Source: an uncultured Isosphaeraceae bacterium (GTDB lineage: Bacteria > Planctomycetota > Planctomycetia > Isosphaerales > Isosphaeraceae). From it: a DNA stretch of 64,000 bases. Both the position numbers and the translations under genes were made by a program. Location: assembly GCA_945957605.1 (NCBI GenBank), contig CAMFLR010000015.1, positions 1-64,000 of the forward strand, in the 5' to 3' direction. Under the pieces are notes generated by a model. It was given only the letters and a program-made list of their open reading frames with translations. It made no database searches and was not told where the DNA came from. How positions within the stretch are numbered: the stretch's first letter is position 1; each line of letters begins with the position of its first letter. Shown one piece after another: positions 44,302 through 54,375 of the stretch.

Positions 44302-44925
44302 ATGAACGCCAACACGCTTCGCACCAACGAGTCGAACCCGCCCTTGTATTGCGCCCGTTGCCGTCGAGCCGCAATCGAAGGCATCAGCCTTTGCGAACAA
44401 TGCGGCGATTCATTGGCACCGCAAGGCTACTGCGAGATCTGCGAGCGTTGGTGGTTGCTTGCACCAGGAACCGATTGTCCCAAACACGACGTCGCGCTTG
44501 CAGAGTCGCCTGAGTTTACCCAGACCGTCGGAAAATCCGGAAAACTGGTTGTCGTTGCGACCTATGGTCTCACTTTGGAGGCGCACGGCCCCAAGCTTCG
44601 ACTCGAAGCCGAAGGAATTCCGGCGTTCCTCGACGGTGCTCGCATGGCCGAGCACGGCATCTATCAGGTGGCGACCGGCGGCGTGAAACTGCTTGTTCCC
44701 GAGGAGTTCGCCACAGACGCGCGTATTCTCCTCGCCCAGACCTGGGCGCCACCGAAACTCGACGATGACGACGCCGAAGACGACTGGGAGGGCCTTGCCC
44801 CGCCCGACGCCGCCGACCGACGACGATCCGTCATGAAGAAGATGATCGTGATCTATCTCTTCTGGCCGATCGCCGCGGCGGTTGTTACGGCCGTTATTTT
44901 TGGAGCAATTCAACTTCTCGGCTGA
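44302..44925 (+). CDS. Zinc-ribbon protein with DUF2007 domain and C-terminal membrane helix
   Basis: 207 residues. The N-terminus has paired Cys (C17, C20, C31, C34, then C44, C47, C59), two likely zinc ribbons. The middle (about 78-150) is a DUF2007-type domain (VVVATYGLTLEAHGPKLRLEAEGIPAFLDG...VKLLVPEEFATDARILL), a ferredoxin-like fold often called a putative signal-transducing domain. A membrane helix ends the protein (about 180-205). Topology would leave both folded domains cytoplasmic. Role unknown. Confidence 0.75.
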   Translation: MNANTLRTNESNPPLYCARCRRAAIEGISLCEQCGDSLAPQGYCEICERWWLLAPGTDCPKHDVALAESPEFTQTVGKSGKLVVVATYGLTLEAHGPKLRLEAEGIPAFLDGARMAEHGIYQVATGGVKLLVPEEFATDARILLAQTWAPPKLDDDDAEDDWEGLAPPDAADRRRSVMKKMIVIYLFWPIAAAVVTAVIFGAIQLLG

Positions 44926-44940
44926 ATCGCGATTGGACGA

Positions 44941-45711
44941 TCAAGCTGGCCTTGGTTGATAGGCAAGCCAGAGGGCGCGGAAGTATTGCAGCACGCGATC
45001 TGGATCCTTGCTCTCGGGAATTTCGGCGAGTGTGAATCCGTTATAATTCTGCCCCTGAAGCAATGAGAAAAGTTCGCGCCAGGGGTAATTCTCATCGGTG
45101 AGATCGCGGAGATGCACCTCGCGAATCTTGGGCGCGACGAGTGCGAAGTTCTCGCGAATCGAGCCGTCCTTCACGTCGCTTGGATTTGAATTCCAGCACG
45201 CGTAAACATTGCGATGATTCGCGTATTCGAGAATCTTGGCGAAGTTCGGCAAGAGCTGCGTCGTACCGCCGTGCACCTCAACTCGAATCTCGATGCCGAA
45301 TCCCTCAGCATCTTCCCCCACCTCCGCGAGCGCGTGGCCGATTTGCTTGAGCGTCGCGTCGAGATCGGCGCCTCTGGGAATCCCATTCGGCCGCACCTTA
45401 ACACCGGGTGAACCCAGGTCATGCGCGAGACGGACATACTCCTTCGTGCCAGCGATGTTCTTCTTCACCTCGGCGGCGTCGGTCGACTGGTATTCGAAAG
45501 CGCTGCCCATGCCGGCGAGTTCGAGCGGTGAATCCTCGAACCGCTTGCGAATCGCATCGCGCTGGGCCTTGCTCAGATTGACCTCGACCTTGTGCGCGTG
45601 CGACGTCCGCAACTCGACGCCCTCGTACTTGAGCGTTTCGAGCTTCTTGAAAATCGTGTCGAGATCCCAATCCTTGGCGATGTTATAGGTGATCGTGCCG
45701 AGGCGAAGCAT
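44941..45711 (-). CDS. Sugar phosphate isomerase/epimerase-like TIM barrel
   Basis: 256 residues of the AP-endonuclease-2/xylose isomerase-like barrel. Metal-ligand-type residues appear as GIEIRVEVHGG, YACWNSNPSDV and REVHLRDL. Start ATG 45711 (MLRLGTITYNIAKDWDLDTIFKKLETLKYEGVELRTSHAH) matches the family start. Relatives are inosose or sugar isomerases and epimerases; the substrate here is unknown. Confidence 0.85.
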   Translation of the reverse strand: MLRLGTITYNIAKDWDLDTIFKKLETLKYEGVELRTSHAHKVEVNLSKAQRDAIRKRFEDSPLELAGMGSAFEYQSTDAAEVKKNIAGTKEYVRLAHDLGSPGVKVRPNGIPRGADLDATLKQIGHALAEVGEDAEGFGIEIRVEVHGGTTQLLPNFAKILEYANHRNVYACWNSNPSDVKDGSIRENFALVAPKIREVHLRDLTDENYPWRELFSLLQGQNYNGFTLAEIPESKDPDRVLQYFRALWLAYQPRPA

Positions 45712-45801
45712 GCGTCAGTCCCGTTCGCGAAGTTCGATCGATGGAAACCGAGCGATACTGTCGCCGATCAGCCGGGCGCTCTCAAGCGTCTGCCTTGAAG
45801 C

Positions 45802-47169
45802 TTAGATCAACTCGGCAATCGGGTGCCCTTCGCCGCCGATACTCACCGGTCGGCCGCTGCGATTCTGGAACGTCGTCGCCAGGTCGAGGCCGAGCTGATG
45901 ATAAATCGTCGCCAGAACATCGGCGGGCTTGAGCGGCCGATCTTTGGGTGTTTCACCCTTCGCCGTCGAAGCACCGACCACTCGCCCCTGCGCGAGGCCG
46001 CCGCCGGTCATGAGCACGCTCATGACTTCGCCCCAGTGGTCGCGTCCAGGGACAGGGTCTTGCGGTAAACCCTTGTTGATTCGCGGCCCACGGCCGAATT
46101 CGCCCATCACCACGACCATCGTCGAATCAAGCATGCCACGTTCATCGAGGTCGTCCACGAGCGTCGACACCGCGCTATCGACCATCGGCACTGCGCGTTT
46201 CACCGACGTTTCGATGCTCGAATGCATATCCCAGCCGTCGAACGTGAGCGTGACAAATCGCACGCCCGACTCGACGAGCCTTCTCGCCAGTAGCGCACTT
46301 TGCCCCCAACGATTGCGGCCGTAGCGATCGCGAAGACGCGGATCTTCCTTGTTGATATCAAATGCCGCGCGGGCGGCGGGGCCCGACACCATCGCATATG
46401 CGTCGCGCGTGAAACGGTCGAGCCCGTCCATCAAACCCATTTGATCGACGTCGCGGCGGGCATTATCAAAAGCGTGCAGCAAGCCCATCCGCTTCTCGAA
46501 CCGATTGGCCTCCAGCCCCGCCGGAAGCGCCAGGTTCGGCACGCTGTATCCCCGCTCACCGGGATCGCCATTCACGCTGAACGGGTTGGTCGCCACGCCC
46601 AGATAGGCACCGCCATGATATCCAGGCGCGATACCCACTGAATGCGTCGTTGGTAGCCCAACGTACGCCGGCATCCCTTCTTTGCGAGCCCCTTTCAGCT
46701 TCGTAATGATCGAACCGGCAGAGGGATATTGCGGTGAAAGATCAACGGAAGTCGACCCGTGATAGCCGGTCAGCATCCAGTGCGCGGCGGCGAAGTGATC
46801 GCCGGTGTTGTGATGCACCGAACGAATCAGCGACATCTTCTTCAAGAGCCGCGCGTGTTCAGGCATAACCTCCGGCAAAAACACGCCAGGAAGCGCCGTT
46901 GGAATGGCCTTGAAAGGACCCCGATACTCTACCGGCGCGTCGGGCTTGGGGTCGTACGTCTCATGCTGCGGCGGACCACCATCGAGCCAGACGAGAATGA
47001 CCGACCGCTCGCTCGGATTTGGCACGCCCGAGGCACGATTAACGGCTTCGGCCCGCAGGAGATGTGGCAACGTGAGGCCGCCGACACCGATCGCACCCGC
47101 GCGAAGCAGCGCACGGCGAGAAACACCGCCACAATGACGCGCGATGCCTTGTCCAAGTTCCAACATCAT
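45802..47169 (-). CDS. DUF1501 domain protein with Tat signal
   Basis: 455 residues. N-terminal CGGVSRRALLRAGAIGVGGLTLPHLLRAEA is a Tat signal. The body is a sulfatase-like alkaline-phosphatase fold of the DUF1501 group (GGPPQHETYDPKPDAP, SVHHNTGDHFAAAHWMLTGY, MGEFGRGPRINKGLPQDPVPGRDHWGEV). In planctomycetes DUF1501 genes are regularly paired with DUF1549/DUF1553 cytochrome-like genes, as here. Biochemical function unproven. Confidence 0.93.
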   Translation of the reverse strand: MMLELGQGIARHCGGVSRRALLRAGAIGVGGLTLPHLLRAEAVNRASGVPNPSERSVILVWLDGGPPQHETYDPKPDAPVEYRGPFKAIPTALPGVFLPEVMPEHARLLKKMSLIRSVHHNTGDHFAAAHWMLTGYHGSTSVDLSPQYPSAGSIITKLKGARKEGMPAYVGLPTTHSVGIAPGYHGGAYLGVATNPFSVNGDPGERGYSVPNLALPAGLEANRFEKRMGLLHAFDNARRDVDQMGLMDGLDRFTRDAYAMVSGPAARAAFDINKEDPRLRDRYGRNRWGQSALLARRLVESGVRFVTLTFDGWDMHSSIETSVKRAVPMVDSAVSTLVDDLDERGMLDSTMVVVMGEFGRGPRINKGLPQDPVPGRDHWGEVMSVLMTGGGLAQGRVVGASTAKGETPKDRPLKPADVLATIYHQLGLDLATTFQNRSGRPVSIGGEGHPIAELI

Positions 47170-47222
47170 GTTGCCCTCACAAAAGGGTGGTTGGAGTCGC
47201 TTCGGCGGTGCATTGAGGCGGG

Positions 47223-49685
47223 TCAGTCGTTGAACTGGAATTCCTTGGCGTTCAAAAGCGCCCAGAGAATGTCCTCATAGGCTTGCCGCTTCTGTTGCGG
47301 ATTCGCGTTCACGTGAGCGAGCGCAGTGGCCGCTTCGCTACTACTCGGCGCCCGGCCGAACGCATCCCAGAAGAGTTCATCGAGCTTCTCTTCCTCGCCG
47401 CGTTTATCCACCGCGAGCTTCTCAGCGCGACCGCCGCCAGCGGTCAGCTTCGCATGCACATCGGCCGAGTTGAGCATCATCAAACTCTGCCCCAGGCTCG
47501 CGTCGCTCACGCGTTCGCATTCGCACGCGGTATCACGCTTGGGGCGGCCGAAGGCGTCAAGGAATCCCGATGCGACACCTTCGTCCGGCAGGTCGATTGC
47601 GCGAGTTCCCGCAGGCAAGCCCGAAAAGCTCGTTGGCACCGCGGTGACCTGCGAAATTGCGTCGAGCAGAACCTCGGCCCCCAGACGCCGCGGATAATGC
47701 CGGGCGAAACTCTGCTTGTCGCTGAGATTCGTCTCGTTGGGGATGCTCGAAAGGCTATAAACTTCGCTCGTGGTGATGGTGCGGATCAGTCCCTTGAGGT
47801 CGTACCCACTCTTGATGAACGCGTCGGCGAGAGCATCAAAAAGCTCGGGATTCGACGGCGGGTTGGTCAGCCGCATGTCGTCCATCGGCTCAACGATCCC
47901 GCGGCCGAAGAAGTGCGACCAGTAACGGTTGATGAGAGCCTTGGCAAAGAAGGGATTTGAGGGATTCGCCATCCAGTCGACGAGTCTTTGCCGCGGGTCA
48001 TCCGACGCCGTCACTGGAACGATCGCCCCGCCTAAACCCTTGGCGGCCATCGTTTTGCCAGTTTTGGGATTGGTGACCGATCCGGTCCGGGCACTATAGA
48101 CGACGTCTTCGAACTGCGAGTCGAGCTGTGGCTTGCGTTTGAGCCGCCCAAAGAAGGCGGCGAAGCCGTAGTAGTCATCCTGGCTCCAGACCTCGAACGG
48201 GTGGTGATGACACTTGGCGCACTGAAGTCTCATACCGAGAAAGACTTGCGCCGTGTCGTCGACATACTCGTCGGTCTTCTTTTTCTTACGATACCACGTG
48301 ACCGCCGGCGTGCTTTCCGGCGTACCCGACGCAGTGAGCACGCCGCGGACGAATTTGTCGTAAGGCATGTTCTGCGAAAGGCTTTCGCGAATCCAGTCGT
48401 GAAACCGGTACGTAACGGTCACCGCTTCGGGCTTACCGTCGCGCTTGTTCTTGAGGATGTCGGCCCACTTGATCGCGAAGTACGACGCATATTCCGGGCG
48501 TTCGAGCAGCGAATCGACCAGCTTCGCACGTTTGTCGGCACTCTTGTCCTTCACAAAGGCACGAGTCTCGGCCGAGGTCGGCAACGAGCCGGTGATATCG
48601 ATCGATGCGCGGCGAATGAACTCGGCGTCGCTGCACCGGCCCGACGGTTCAAGATTGAGCGCCTTCCACTGCTTGAACACGAGTTGATCGACGAAGTTGC
48701 GCGGCTTGAACTCCGCCTTTGCCAGGCTGGCGCGATTGAGCGGAACCGTCGCGCGGAAAACCGCGACCTGCCCGGCGTACCGCGCCATGATCGCCGCCTG
48801 TCCCGAGCGGCCGAGCGACTTCACCAGGCCACCATCGGCAACATCCGCCACATCGGTATCGTTCGACTGATATTGCGTCCAGCGGCTGACGTCTTCACGA
48901 TGCCCGTCGGTATAAACGGCGGTCACCACAAGCTGTTGCGTCGAGCCCTGAGCCAGAACGCGATTCTGAGGGTAGATCTCAACACGCGCCACAGTCGGAT
49001 CATCGGGACGACCGAGCGGCATGCCCGACTCGATCCAGCGCAGGATGACCTTGTAGTCGTGCCCCCCCTCCTCCATTCGCTTACCGCCGCCGTGGGGAAC
49101 CTTTGAAATCGACTTGGTCAGCAGCAAGCTGTGCGTCGGAGCGACCGGAAATATGCGCCGTCCACGCGATTCCTTCGTCAGTGTTTCATAGTCCAGCACC
49201 GGTTCAAAACCGAGCAAGCTGAGCCGGAAACCGTTCTGCCCACTCGCTTTACCGTGACAGCCCCCGGAGTTGCACCCCAGCTTCGTGAAGACCGGCACAA
49301 CCTCGTTGGCGAAGTTCATCGGCGGTGCCGACTTGAATGACTTCACGATCACCGGGATTTTCGATTCGAGCCCGGCATGACGAGCGACCACAGTCGCTGT
49401 ACCGTCGCCTTTGGGGACGATCAGACCGGTCGAATCGACGTCGGCCACGCTTGTGTTTGTCGACGTAAAACTCGTCCGCGACGTGACATCGGCGATAGCA
49501 GCCGTTCCGCGCACGAAGTCTACCGTGAGCTGCTGAACCGCGTCTGGGCCCGTCAGAACCGCTTTGTCGGGAAACAAGCGGAGCGCGGCCGCTGGTTCGG
49601 CAAACACGTTCTGAGCAAACGCAAAAACGATCAAGCTGGCCGCGACAAGGCGCGTGACAGGAAGAGGGTTCCGGCCATCTCGCAT
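47223..49685 (-). CDS. DUF1549/DUF1553 protein with Ig-like domains and heme-type motifs
   Basis: 820 residues. Signal peptide (VTRLVAASLIVFAFAQNVFAE), a first Big_2-type Ig domain (about 35-115), a c-type cytochrome-like segment with C138-NSGG-C143-H144 (four residues between the Cys instead of two), a second Ig-like domain (about 235-315), DUF1549 (NFVDQLVFKQW...SIDITGSLPT...) with a canonical CAKCHHHPFEVW, then DUF1553 (INRYWSHFFGRGIVEPMDDMRLTNPPSNPELFDALADAF...). Upstream of DUF1501 by 53 bp and probably co-transcribed. An electron-transfer role outside the cytoplasm is inferred. Confidence 0.93.
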   Translation of the reverse strand: MRDGRNPLPVTRLVAASLIVFAFAQNVFAEPAAALRLFPDKAVLTGPDAVQQLTVDFVRGTAAIADVTSRTSFTSTNTSVADVDSTGLIVPKGDGTATVVARHAGLESKIPVIVKSFKSAPPMNFANEVVPVFTKLGCNSGGCHGKASGQNGFRLSLLGFEPVLDYETLTKESRGRRIFPVAPTHSLLLTKSISKVPHGGGKRMEEGGHDYKVILRWIESGMPLGRPDDPTVARVEIYPQNRVLAQGSTQQLVVTAVYTDGHREDVSRWTQYQSNDTDVADVADGGLVKSLGRSGQAAIMARYAGQVAVFRATVPLNRASLAKAEFKPRNFVDQLVFKQWKALNLEPSGRCSDAEFIRRASIDITGSLPTSAETRAFVKDKSADKRAKLVDSLLERPEYASYFAIKWADILKNKRDGKPEAVTVTYRFHDWIRESLSQNMPYDKFVRGVLTASGTPESTPAVTWYRKKKKTDEYVDDTAQVFLGMRLQCAKCHHHPFEVWSQDDYYGFAAFFGRLKRKPQLDSQFEDVVYSARTGSVTNPKTGKTMAAKGLGGAIVPVTASDDPRQRLVDWMANPSNPFFAKALINRYWSHFFGRGIVEPMDDMRLTNPPSNPELFDALADAFIKSGYDLKGLIRTITTSEVYSLSSIPNETNLSDKQSFARHYPRRLGAEVLLDAISQVTAVPTSFSGLPAGTRAIDLPDEGVASGFLDAFGRPKRDTACECERVSDASLGQSLMMLNSADVHAKLTAGGGRAEKLAVDKRGEEEKLDELFWDAFGRAPSSSEAATALAHVNANPQQKRQAYEDILWALLNAKEFQFND

Positions 49686-49929
49686 TATCCGTTCTCCCGC
49701 GTCGGAGGGTGTCTACTATCGCATGACCGAGGAGGGTGGCGGGCGATCCATTCGTGTCGGCAGGTGGGCAGCGATTGGCAGGCTTGCGTCAGTTCGCGAG
49801 CGAAAACCGGGCTGCTCTTTGAACTCTATCGCTACCCTCGTCGCCGGGCAACTCAATTGTTGAATATTTCTTACGACAACGTGCAACAGATGTGACGATT
49901 CATCAACAAATGCGGCGCCACCGTTGCCA

Positions 49930-50826
49930 TTACGCCTCGTCGCGTTTCCGCGCAATCAAAACGCGCGGATGATTGGCATGGTCCCGAACAGTCGGGCTAA
50001 GTGCAAGCTGCGGATGGGCTTCGAGCAACGCTCGCACATCGTGCTCCTGGTCGGAGCCGATTTCGAGCACAATCGCGCCGCCGGGTTTTAGCAAGGGAAC
50101 CGCCTGGGCAATCAACGGTTCGACAAGGCGAAGGCCATCCGGGCCTCCATCGAGCGCCAAATGTGGTTCGTAGTCGCGCACGCCGGGCGCGAGCAGAGGC
50201 ACCACATCAGAACGAATGTAGGGCGGATTCGACACAATCGCATCGAATGGCCCTTGGTCTTTGACAGGATCGAGCAAGTTGCCTTCGATAAACGTCACGC
50301 GATCGGCCAGGCCAAGCGCAACGGCATTCCCCCGTGCCACATCGAGCGCGGCCGGACTACGGTCGATCGCAATCGCCCGCGCCGTCTTGCAGACGTGTAA
50401 CGGTGCGAGAGTTAGGCAACCGCTTCCTGTCCCAACGTCCACAAACCGAAGGTCGGGCCGATCCTTGAACAGGCGAAGGAACTCGACGACCACGAACTCG
50501 CTATCGGGACGAGGAATAAGGACGTCGCGAGTCACCCGGAACTTGAGACTGTAAAACTCTTTACGACCAACAAGATATGCGACCGGCATTCCCTCTGCGC
50601 GACGCCGAACTCGCTCGCGAAACTGACTTTTGCCCGACTCGCCCACTTCCTCTTCAAAGTGGGTGTAGAGCGCCACTCGTTCCCAGCCGAGCACGTCGGC
50701 GAGCAGCACCTCGGCATCGAGCCGGGGGCTTTCCGCGCCTTTCTTTCGCAAGTAATCGGTCGTCCAGGTCAGCAGCCGCCGGACGGTCCAAACTTCGGTG
50801 GCGGCGTCGGTCCGGTCTTCGGCCAT
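49930..50826 (-). CDS. prmC: Release factor N5-glutamine methyltransferase PrmC
   Basis: 298 residues. Helical N-terminal domain, then a SAM-binding DVGTGSGCLTLAP and the NPPY catalytic motif (IVSNPPYIRSD). Methylates the GGQ glutamine of release factors. It follows prfA by 4 bp, the conserved rpmE-prfA-prmC arrangement. Start is ATG 50826. Confidence 0.95.
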   Translation of the reverse strand: MAEDRTDAATEVWTVRRLLTWTTDYLRKKGAESPRLDAEVLLADVLGWERVALYTHFEEEVGESGKSQFRERVRRRAEGMPVAYLVGRKEFYSLKFRVTRDVLIPRPDSEFVVVEFLRLFKDRPDLRFVDVGTGSGCLTLAPLHVCKTARAIAIDRSPAALDVARGNAVALGLADRVTFIEGNLLDPVKDQGPFDAIVSNPPYIRSDVVPLLAPGVRDYEPHLALDGGPDGLRLVEPLIAQAVPLLKPGGAIVLEIGSDQEHDVRALLEAHPQLALSPTVRDHANHPRVLIARKRDEA

Positions 50827-50830
50827 CGCG

Positions 50831-51898
50831 TCATGCCTCGCCGAGTTGCTCGCGTCGGTCGTGGTCGATCAGGGCTTCCGTCAACGGGCCCAGGTCGCCC
50901 AGGATCACTCGATCCAGGTTGTAAAGCGTCAGGCCGATCCGGTGATCGGTCACGCGATTCTGCGGAAAATTATACGTGCGAATCCGTTGCGATCGATCGC
51001 CCGAGCCGACGAGCGTACGCCTTTGCTCGGCACGTTCCGATCGCAGCTTCTCCTCGCGCTGCTCATAAAGCCGGGTACGGAGAAGTCGCATCGCCTTCGC
51101 GCGATTCTTGTGCTGCGACCGTTCGTCGCGACACACCACGACAATTCCGCTCGGCTTGTGCGTCAGTCGCACAGCACTTTCCGTCTTGTTCTGGTGCTGC
51201 CCGCCCGGCCCACCGGCACGCATGACGTCGGTTTCGAGATCCTCAGCGCGGATCACAATGTCGACTTCCTCAGGCTCGGGCATCACGGCGACCGTCGCGG
51301 CCGAGGTGTGAATCCGTCCCTGAGTTTCGGTCGCCGGCACGCGCTGAACGCGGTGGCCGCCGCTCTCAAATTGCAGATGGCGATACGCGCCGTCGCCCTT
51401 GATGCCGAATGACACTTCCTTGAAGCCACCCAACTCGGTCGGCACCATGTCGATCGGCTCAAACGACCAGCGCTTCAATTCGGCATAGCGCTGATACATC
51501 TCGAACAGGTCGCGCGCAAACAGCGCAGCCTCGTCGCCACCAGTGCCGGCGCGAACTTCGATGATCATCGCCATGTGATCGGAGCCGGCGACCTTGTCGT
51601 AAAGCGCGTTGCGCAACGACTCGCCAACCTCGACCTCTTTCGCTCGCAGTCCCTCGACCTCGCCGAGGTAATACTGCTTCATTTCGTGATCGCTCTCGGC
51701 CTCGGCGAGGCTTTCCGCCTCGGCGATTTCGCGCCCAAGTTCGAGATAGCGTCCATACGGCAGCGCCAGCTTGGCGAGCGTGCCGCGTTCCTTCGCGAGC
51801 GCTGTCAGCTTTCCGGGATCGGTGGCGACGGCAGGGTCGTGAAGCGCCGCCTCGACCTCGAGGAACCGTTGGTAATCGGCCTGAAGCTTTTCGAACAC
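50831..51898 (-). CDS. prfA: Peptide chain release factor 1
   Basis: 355 residues. The PAT codon-recognition tripeptide ([10 protein letters not shown]), characteristic of RF1 (UAA/UAG), and the catalytic loop [19 protein letters not shown] are present, followed by [15 protein letters not shown]. Length and N-terminus ([19 protein letters not shown]) are normal. Operon with prmC. Confidence 0.97.
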   Translation of the reverse strand: MFEKLQADYQRFLEVEAALHDPAVATDPGKLTALAKERGTLAKLALPYGRYLELGREIAEAESLAEAESDHEMKQYYLGEVEGLRAKEVEVGESLRNALYDKVAGSDHMAMIIEVRAGTGGDEAALFARDLFEMYQRYAELKRWSFEPIDMVPTELGGFKEVSFGIKGDGAYRHLQFESGGHRVQRVPATETQGRIHTSAATVAVMPEPEEVDIVIRAEDLETDVMRAGGPGGQHQNKTESAVRLTHKPSGIVVVCRDERSQHKNRAKAMRLLRTRLYEQREEKLRSERAEQRRTLVGSGDRSQRIRTYNFPQNRVTDHRIGLTLYNLDRVILGDLGPLTEALIDHDRREQLGEA

Positions 51899-52030
51899 GG
51901 TGCGCGTCTCAGCGTTGAAAAACCCAGCCGGCAGCGTCTGCCCCAGTTCGCTCCATAAAAAGGCGACGGCCCGGCCGGCCGAGGGGTTCCCTCACGCCGA
52001 CGGGCCGCAAACGATCTTACAGAGCGAAGA

Positions 52031-52264
52031 CTAGGCCTGGCCGGCAGGCGCCTTGGCCTTGCCGTACTTGCCCTGGAACTTCTTGTTGAACTTATCAACA
52101 CGGCCAGCCGCGTCGACCAGCTTCTGAGCACCGGTGTAGAACGGGTGGCACTTGGCGCACACTTCAACCACGATCTTCGGCTTGGTGCTGCGGGTCATGA
52201 ATGAGTTGCCGCAACCGCAGGTCACCTGACAGTCGTGATACTTGGGATGGATGGAGTCTTTCAT
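52031..52264 (-). CDS. rpmE: 50S ribosomal protein L31 (zinc form)
   Basis: 77 residues from ATG 52264: [27 protein letters not shown]...[31 protein letters not shown]. Cys at CGC and CAKC identify the zinc-binding type A form. The longer frame upstream to 52432 has no similarity. Heads the rpmE-prfA-prmC cluster, 132 bp before prfA. Confidence 0.97.
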   Translation of the reverse strand: MKDSIHPKYHDCQVTCGCGNSFMTRSTKPKIVVEVCAKCHPFYTGAQKLVDAAGRVDKFNKKFQGKYGKAKAPAGQA

Positions 52265-52496
52265 GGCCCGCCTCGTAAGCTCAAAGTAAAGCGTGACTTG
52301 CGCCCGGAAACCGCCTCGACCGCACGATCTATTCGCCGACCTGGCTCGCGGGCAGACGTAACATCGTAACAACGCCGCCGCAAAACTTCCAGGCCAGCCG
52401 GGCGATTTCAATTCATACGGATCTTCATACAATCAATCCGCGGCGCCGCGAATCAGTGAACATCGAAATACTAGCGAGGTGGGCAAGCCCCTCCCC

Positions 52497-53105
52497 TCAG
52501 CAATTCTTGTATTTCCAGTTCCTCGACTTCCCCTCGACCAGCCATTCAAGCGTCGTCGCCAACCGCTTTTCACGCGTCGGCTCCGTCTTGGCCTCGTTGA
52601 TCCACTCGATGTACTCGCGCTTGTGGCTCGGCGCAAACGCATCGAACGTCGCCTTTGCCTTTTTGTTACCGGCAAGCGCCTTGGCAAGCACCTCGGGAAC
52701 CACGATATCGCTCGCGTCGCGCTTCGGCTTGGCTTTGGGGACTTTCACCCCCTGCTCGTTCAACTCCATCGCCTTCTTGATGTATCCGACCAGCACCTTC
52801 TTGGCCGGAAGGTCCGACTTCTTCGTCATCTTGCCGAACGAGCCCATGCCGTTCGCCTCTTCGGGCTTGTCGTAGTCGGGAACGACCAGCGCGTGCTTCC
52901 AGAACCCGAACGACATGTGCGCCTTGAAGGCGGCCATGCTGCAAAATGGGCCTTTGTAGTCGAAGCAGGGAAAGCCCCACTTGATGGTCTCCTCGACGTC
53001 GGGGCAGACCTCGTGGACCAGCTCACGAATGTATTCGAGGATCGGCTTCGCAAAATCGGCCGACTTGGCGATGTAGGCGTCGACACGCTCGTCTCGTGTT
53101 CCCAT
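52497..53105 (-). CDS. YdeI/DUF1801 and OmdA-type domain protein
   Basis: 202 residues. N-terminal DUF1801-like domain (DERVDAYIAKSADFAKPILEYIRELVHEVCPDVEETIKWGFPCFDYKGPFCSMAAFKAHMSFGFW) and a C-terminal OmdA-type segment (EVLAKALAGNKKAKATFDAFAPSHKREYIEWINEAKTEPTREKRL), the YdeI/OmpD-associated layout. Start ATG 53105 has GAGGA upstream; GTG 53120 is possible. Function not established. Confidence 0.88.
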   Translation of the reverse strand: MGTRDERVDAYIAKSADFAKPILEYIRELVHEVCPDVEETIKWGFPCFDYKGPFCSMAAFKAHMSFGFWKHALVVPDYDKPEEANGMGSFGKMTKKSDLPAKKVLVGYIKKAMELNEQGVKVPKAKPKRDASDIVVPEVLAKALAGNKKAKATFDAFAPSHKREYIEWINEAKTEPTREKRLATTLEWLVEGKSRNWKYKNC

Positions 53106-53124
53106 CAGCGGATTCCTCACTCAA

Positions 53125-53526
53125 TCATTTCAATTTGAAGGCATGAGGTAACAATTCAGCCATCGTCAAAATCCCGACGCGATCAACAACGACCGGCGTA
53201 TCGGGCGCCGCGAATTCGGCAAGCACCTGCCGGCAGGCGCCGCAAGGCATCAGCAGCCCGGTATCGCAACCATCAGGCGCATCAACGCACGCGACGGCCA
53301 CGGCATCAATTTTGACATATCCTGCAAGAACCGCCGCAAACGCCGCCGTTCGCTCGGCGCAAACTGTCAAACCATACGACGCATTCTCGACGTTCGCGCC
53401 GGTGAAAATGTGCCCGCCCGCACGAATCGCCGCACCGACATGAAACTTCGAGTACGGGCAATAAGCGATTCGGCTGGCGGTTTTGGCGGCTTCGAGGAGT
53501 TCTGCCAGGTCGTGCGGCAAGTCCAT
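53125..53526 (-). CDS. cdd: Cytidine deaminase
   Basis: 133 residues, the standard tetrameric form. Zinc and catalytic residues: TVCAERTA (Cys plus the proton-shuttling Glu) and MPCGACRQVLAEF (two Cys). Substrate-binding FHVGAAI and NVENASYG are also present. Start ATG 53526 is set by family length; the frame extends upstream without similarity. Pyrimidine salvage, cytoplasmic. Confidence 0.93.
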   Translation of the reverse strand: MDLPHDLAELLEAAKTASRIAYCPYSKFHVGAAIRAGGHIFTGANVENASYGLTVCAERTAAFAAVLAGYVKIDAVAVACVDAPDGCDTGLLMPCGACRQVLAEFAAPDTPVVVDRVGILTMAELLPHAFKLK

Positions 53527-53614
53527 TGGCGGATCATCCCAAACGAAAACGGGCGGAACTCGCATCTGAATGCGGGCTCCGCCCCGATCGGTCGACGATT
53601 TGTTCTGATCGATC

Positions 53615-54331
53615 TTAACGCGAACCGAACCGTGTGTCCTGGATGTCGTCGCCATTATTGTGGCCGACGAACTGCCAGGAGAGTTCGCTGGCAACCAACC
53701 GCAGGAACTTCGCCCGGAAAACCGAGCGGGAAACACCCGAATCCAACGAGAGCGGCGCGTTCTTGGGGAACAGACTCTTCCAGTCGGTTTCGTAGATCTG
53801 GTTCGCTTCCTTGGGCGCGGAAGTGTTGCGCTTCCCCTTGCTGGTCTTGGGGTGGTCGTACTCGGTGACGCGAATGTTCACCTCGGAGTTGCCTTCGAGC
53901 ATGCCAGGGCTGCGATAGTCTTCAACCTGGAAGCTCTGAATTTCGAAGTGAACGACCATGTCGGCGTCGAACGCCTTGATGATGTCGACCTGGTCGGTCC
54001 ACGTCGGATTCGCTTCAACCCACGTGTAAACCTTGTCGGTATCAACAACGGTGATCTTCTTCACCTTCTCACGGAAGATCTTGATCACCTCGCGGTTGAT
54101 TTCGCGATCGACGGCGCGCGAGTCGGCCTGAACGGCGGGTGCGCACGTCGTCACAACGACGACCTTCTTGCCTGTCAGCTCAGGTCCGGCGCCCGGAATT
54201 TCGGGCCCGTCCGAGAGGAAGTAGGCCAGGGTGCGCGGATCGCAGCCCGCAAGCGTCAGAGCGCCGGCCGAGGCCAGAACCATCAGCCCGAGCATCTCTC
54301 GGCGTGTCCTTACGCGAATCCGAGGGGTCAT
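53615..54331 (-). CDS. Predicted lipoprotein, unknown function
   Basis: 238 residues from ATG 54331, which has AGGAGG close upstream. A Tat-like RTRREM precedes a hydrophobic stretch and LAGC lipobox with Cys30. The mature part is a mixed alpha/beta domain (KKVVVVTTCAP...INREVIKIFREKVKKITVVDTDKVYTWVE) of about 200 residues. No family known to me. Located between the cytidine deaminase and DUF2752 genes, same strand. Confidence 0.7.
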   Translation of the reverse strand: MTPRIRVRTRREMLGLMVLASAGALTLAGCDPRTLAYFLSDGPEIPGAGPELTGKKVVVVTTCAPAVQADSRAVDREINREVIKIFREKVKKITVVDTDKVYTWVEANPTWTDQVDIIKAFDADMVVHFEIQSFQVEDYRSPGMLEGNSEVNIRVTEYDHPKTSKGKRNTSAPKEANQIYETDWKSLFPKNAPLSLDSGVSRSVFRAKFLRLVASELSWQFVGHNNGDDIQDTRFGSR

Positions 54332-54375
54332 CCTGAGCCCTCCTCTCTCTTCAGTTCGTGACGAGATCGATTCAG

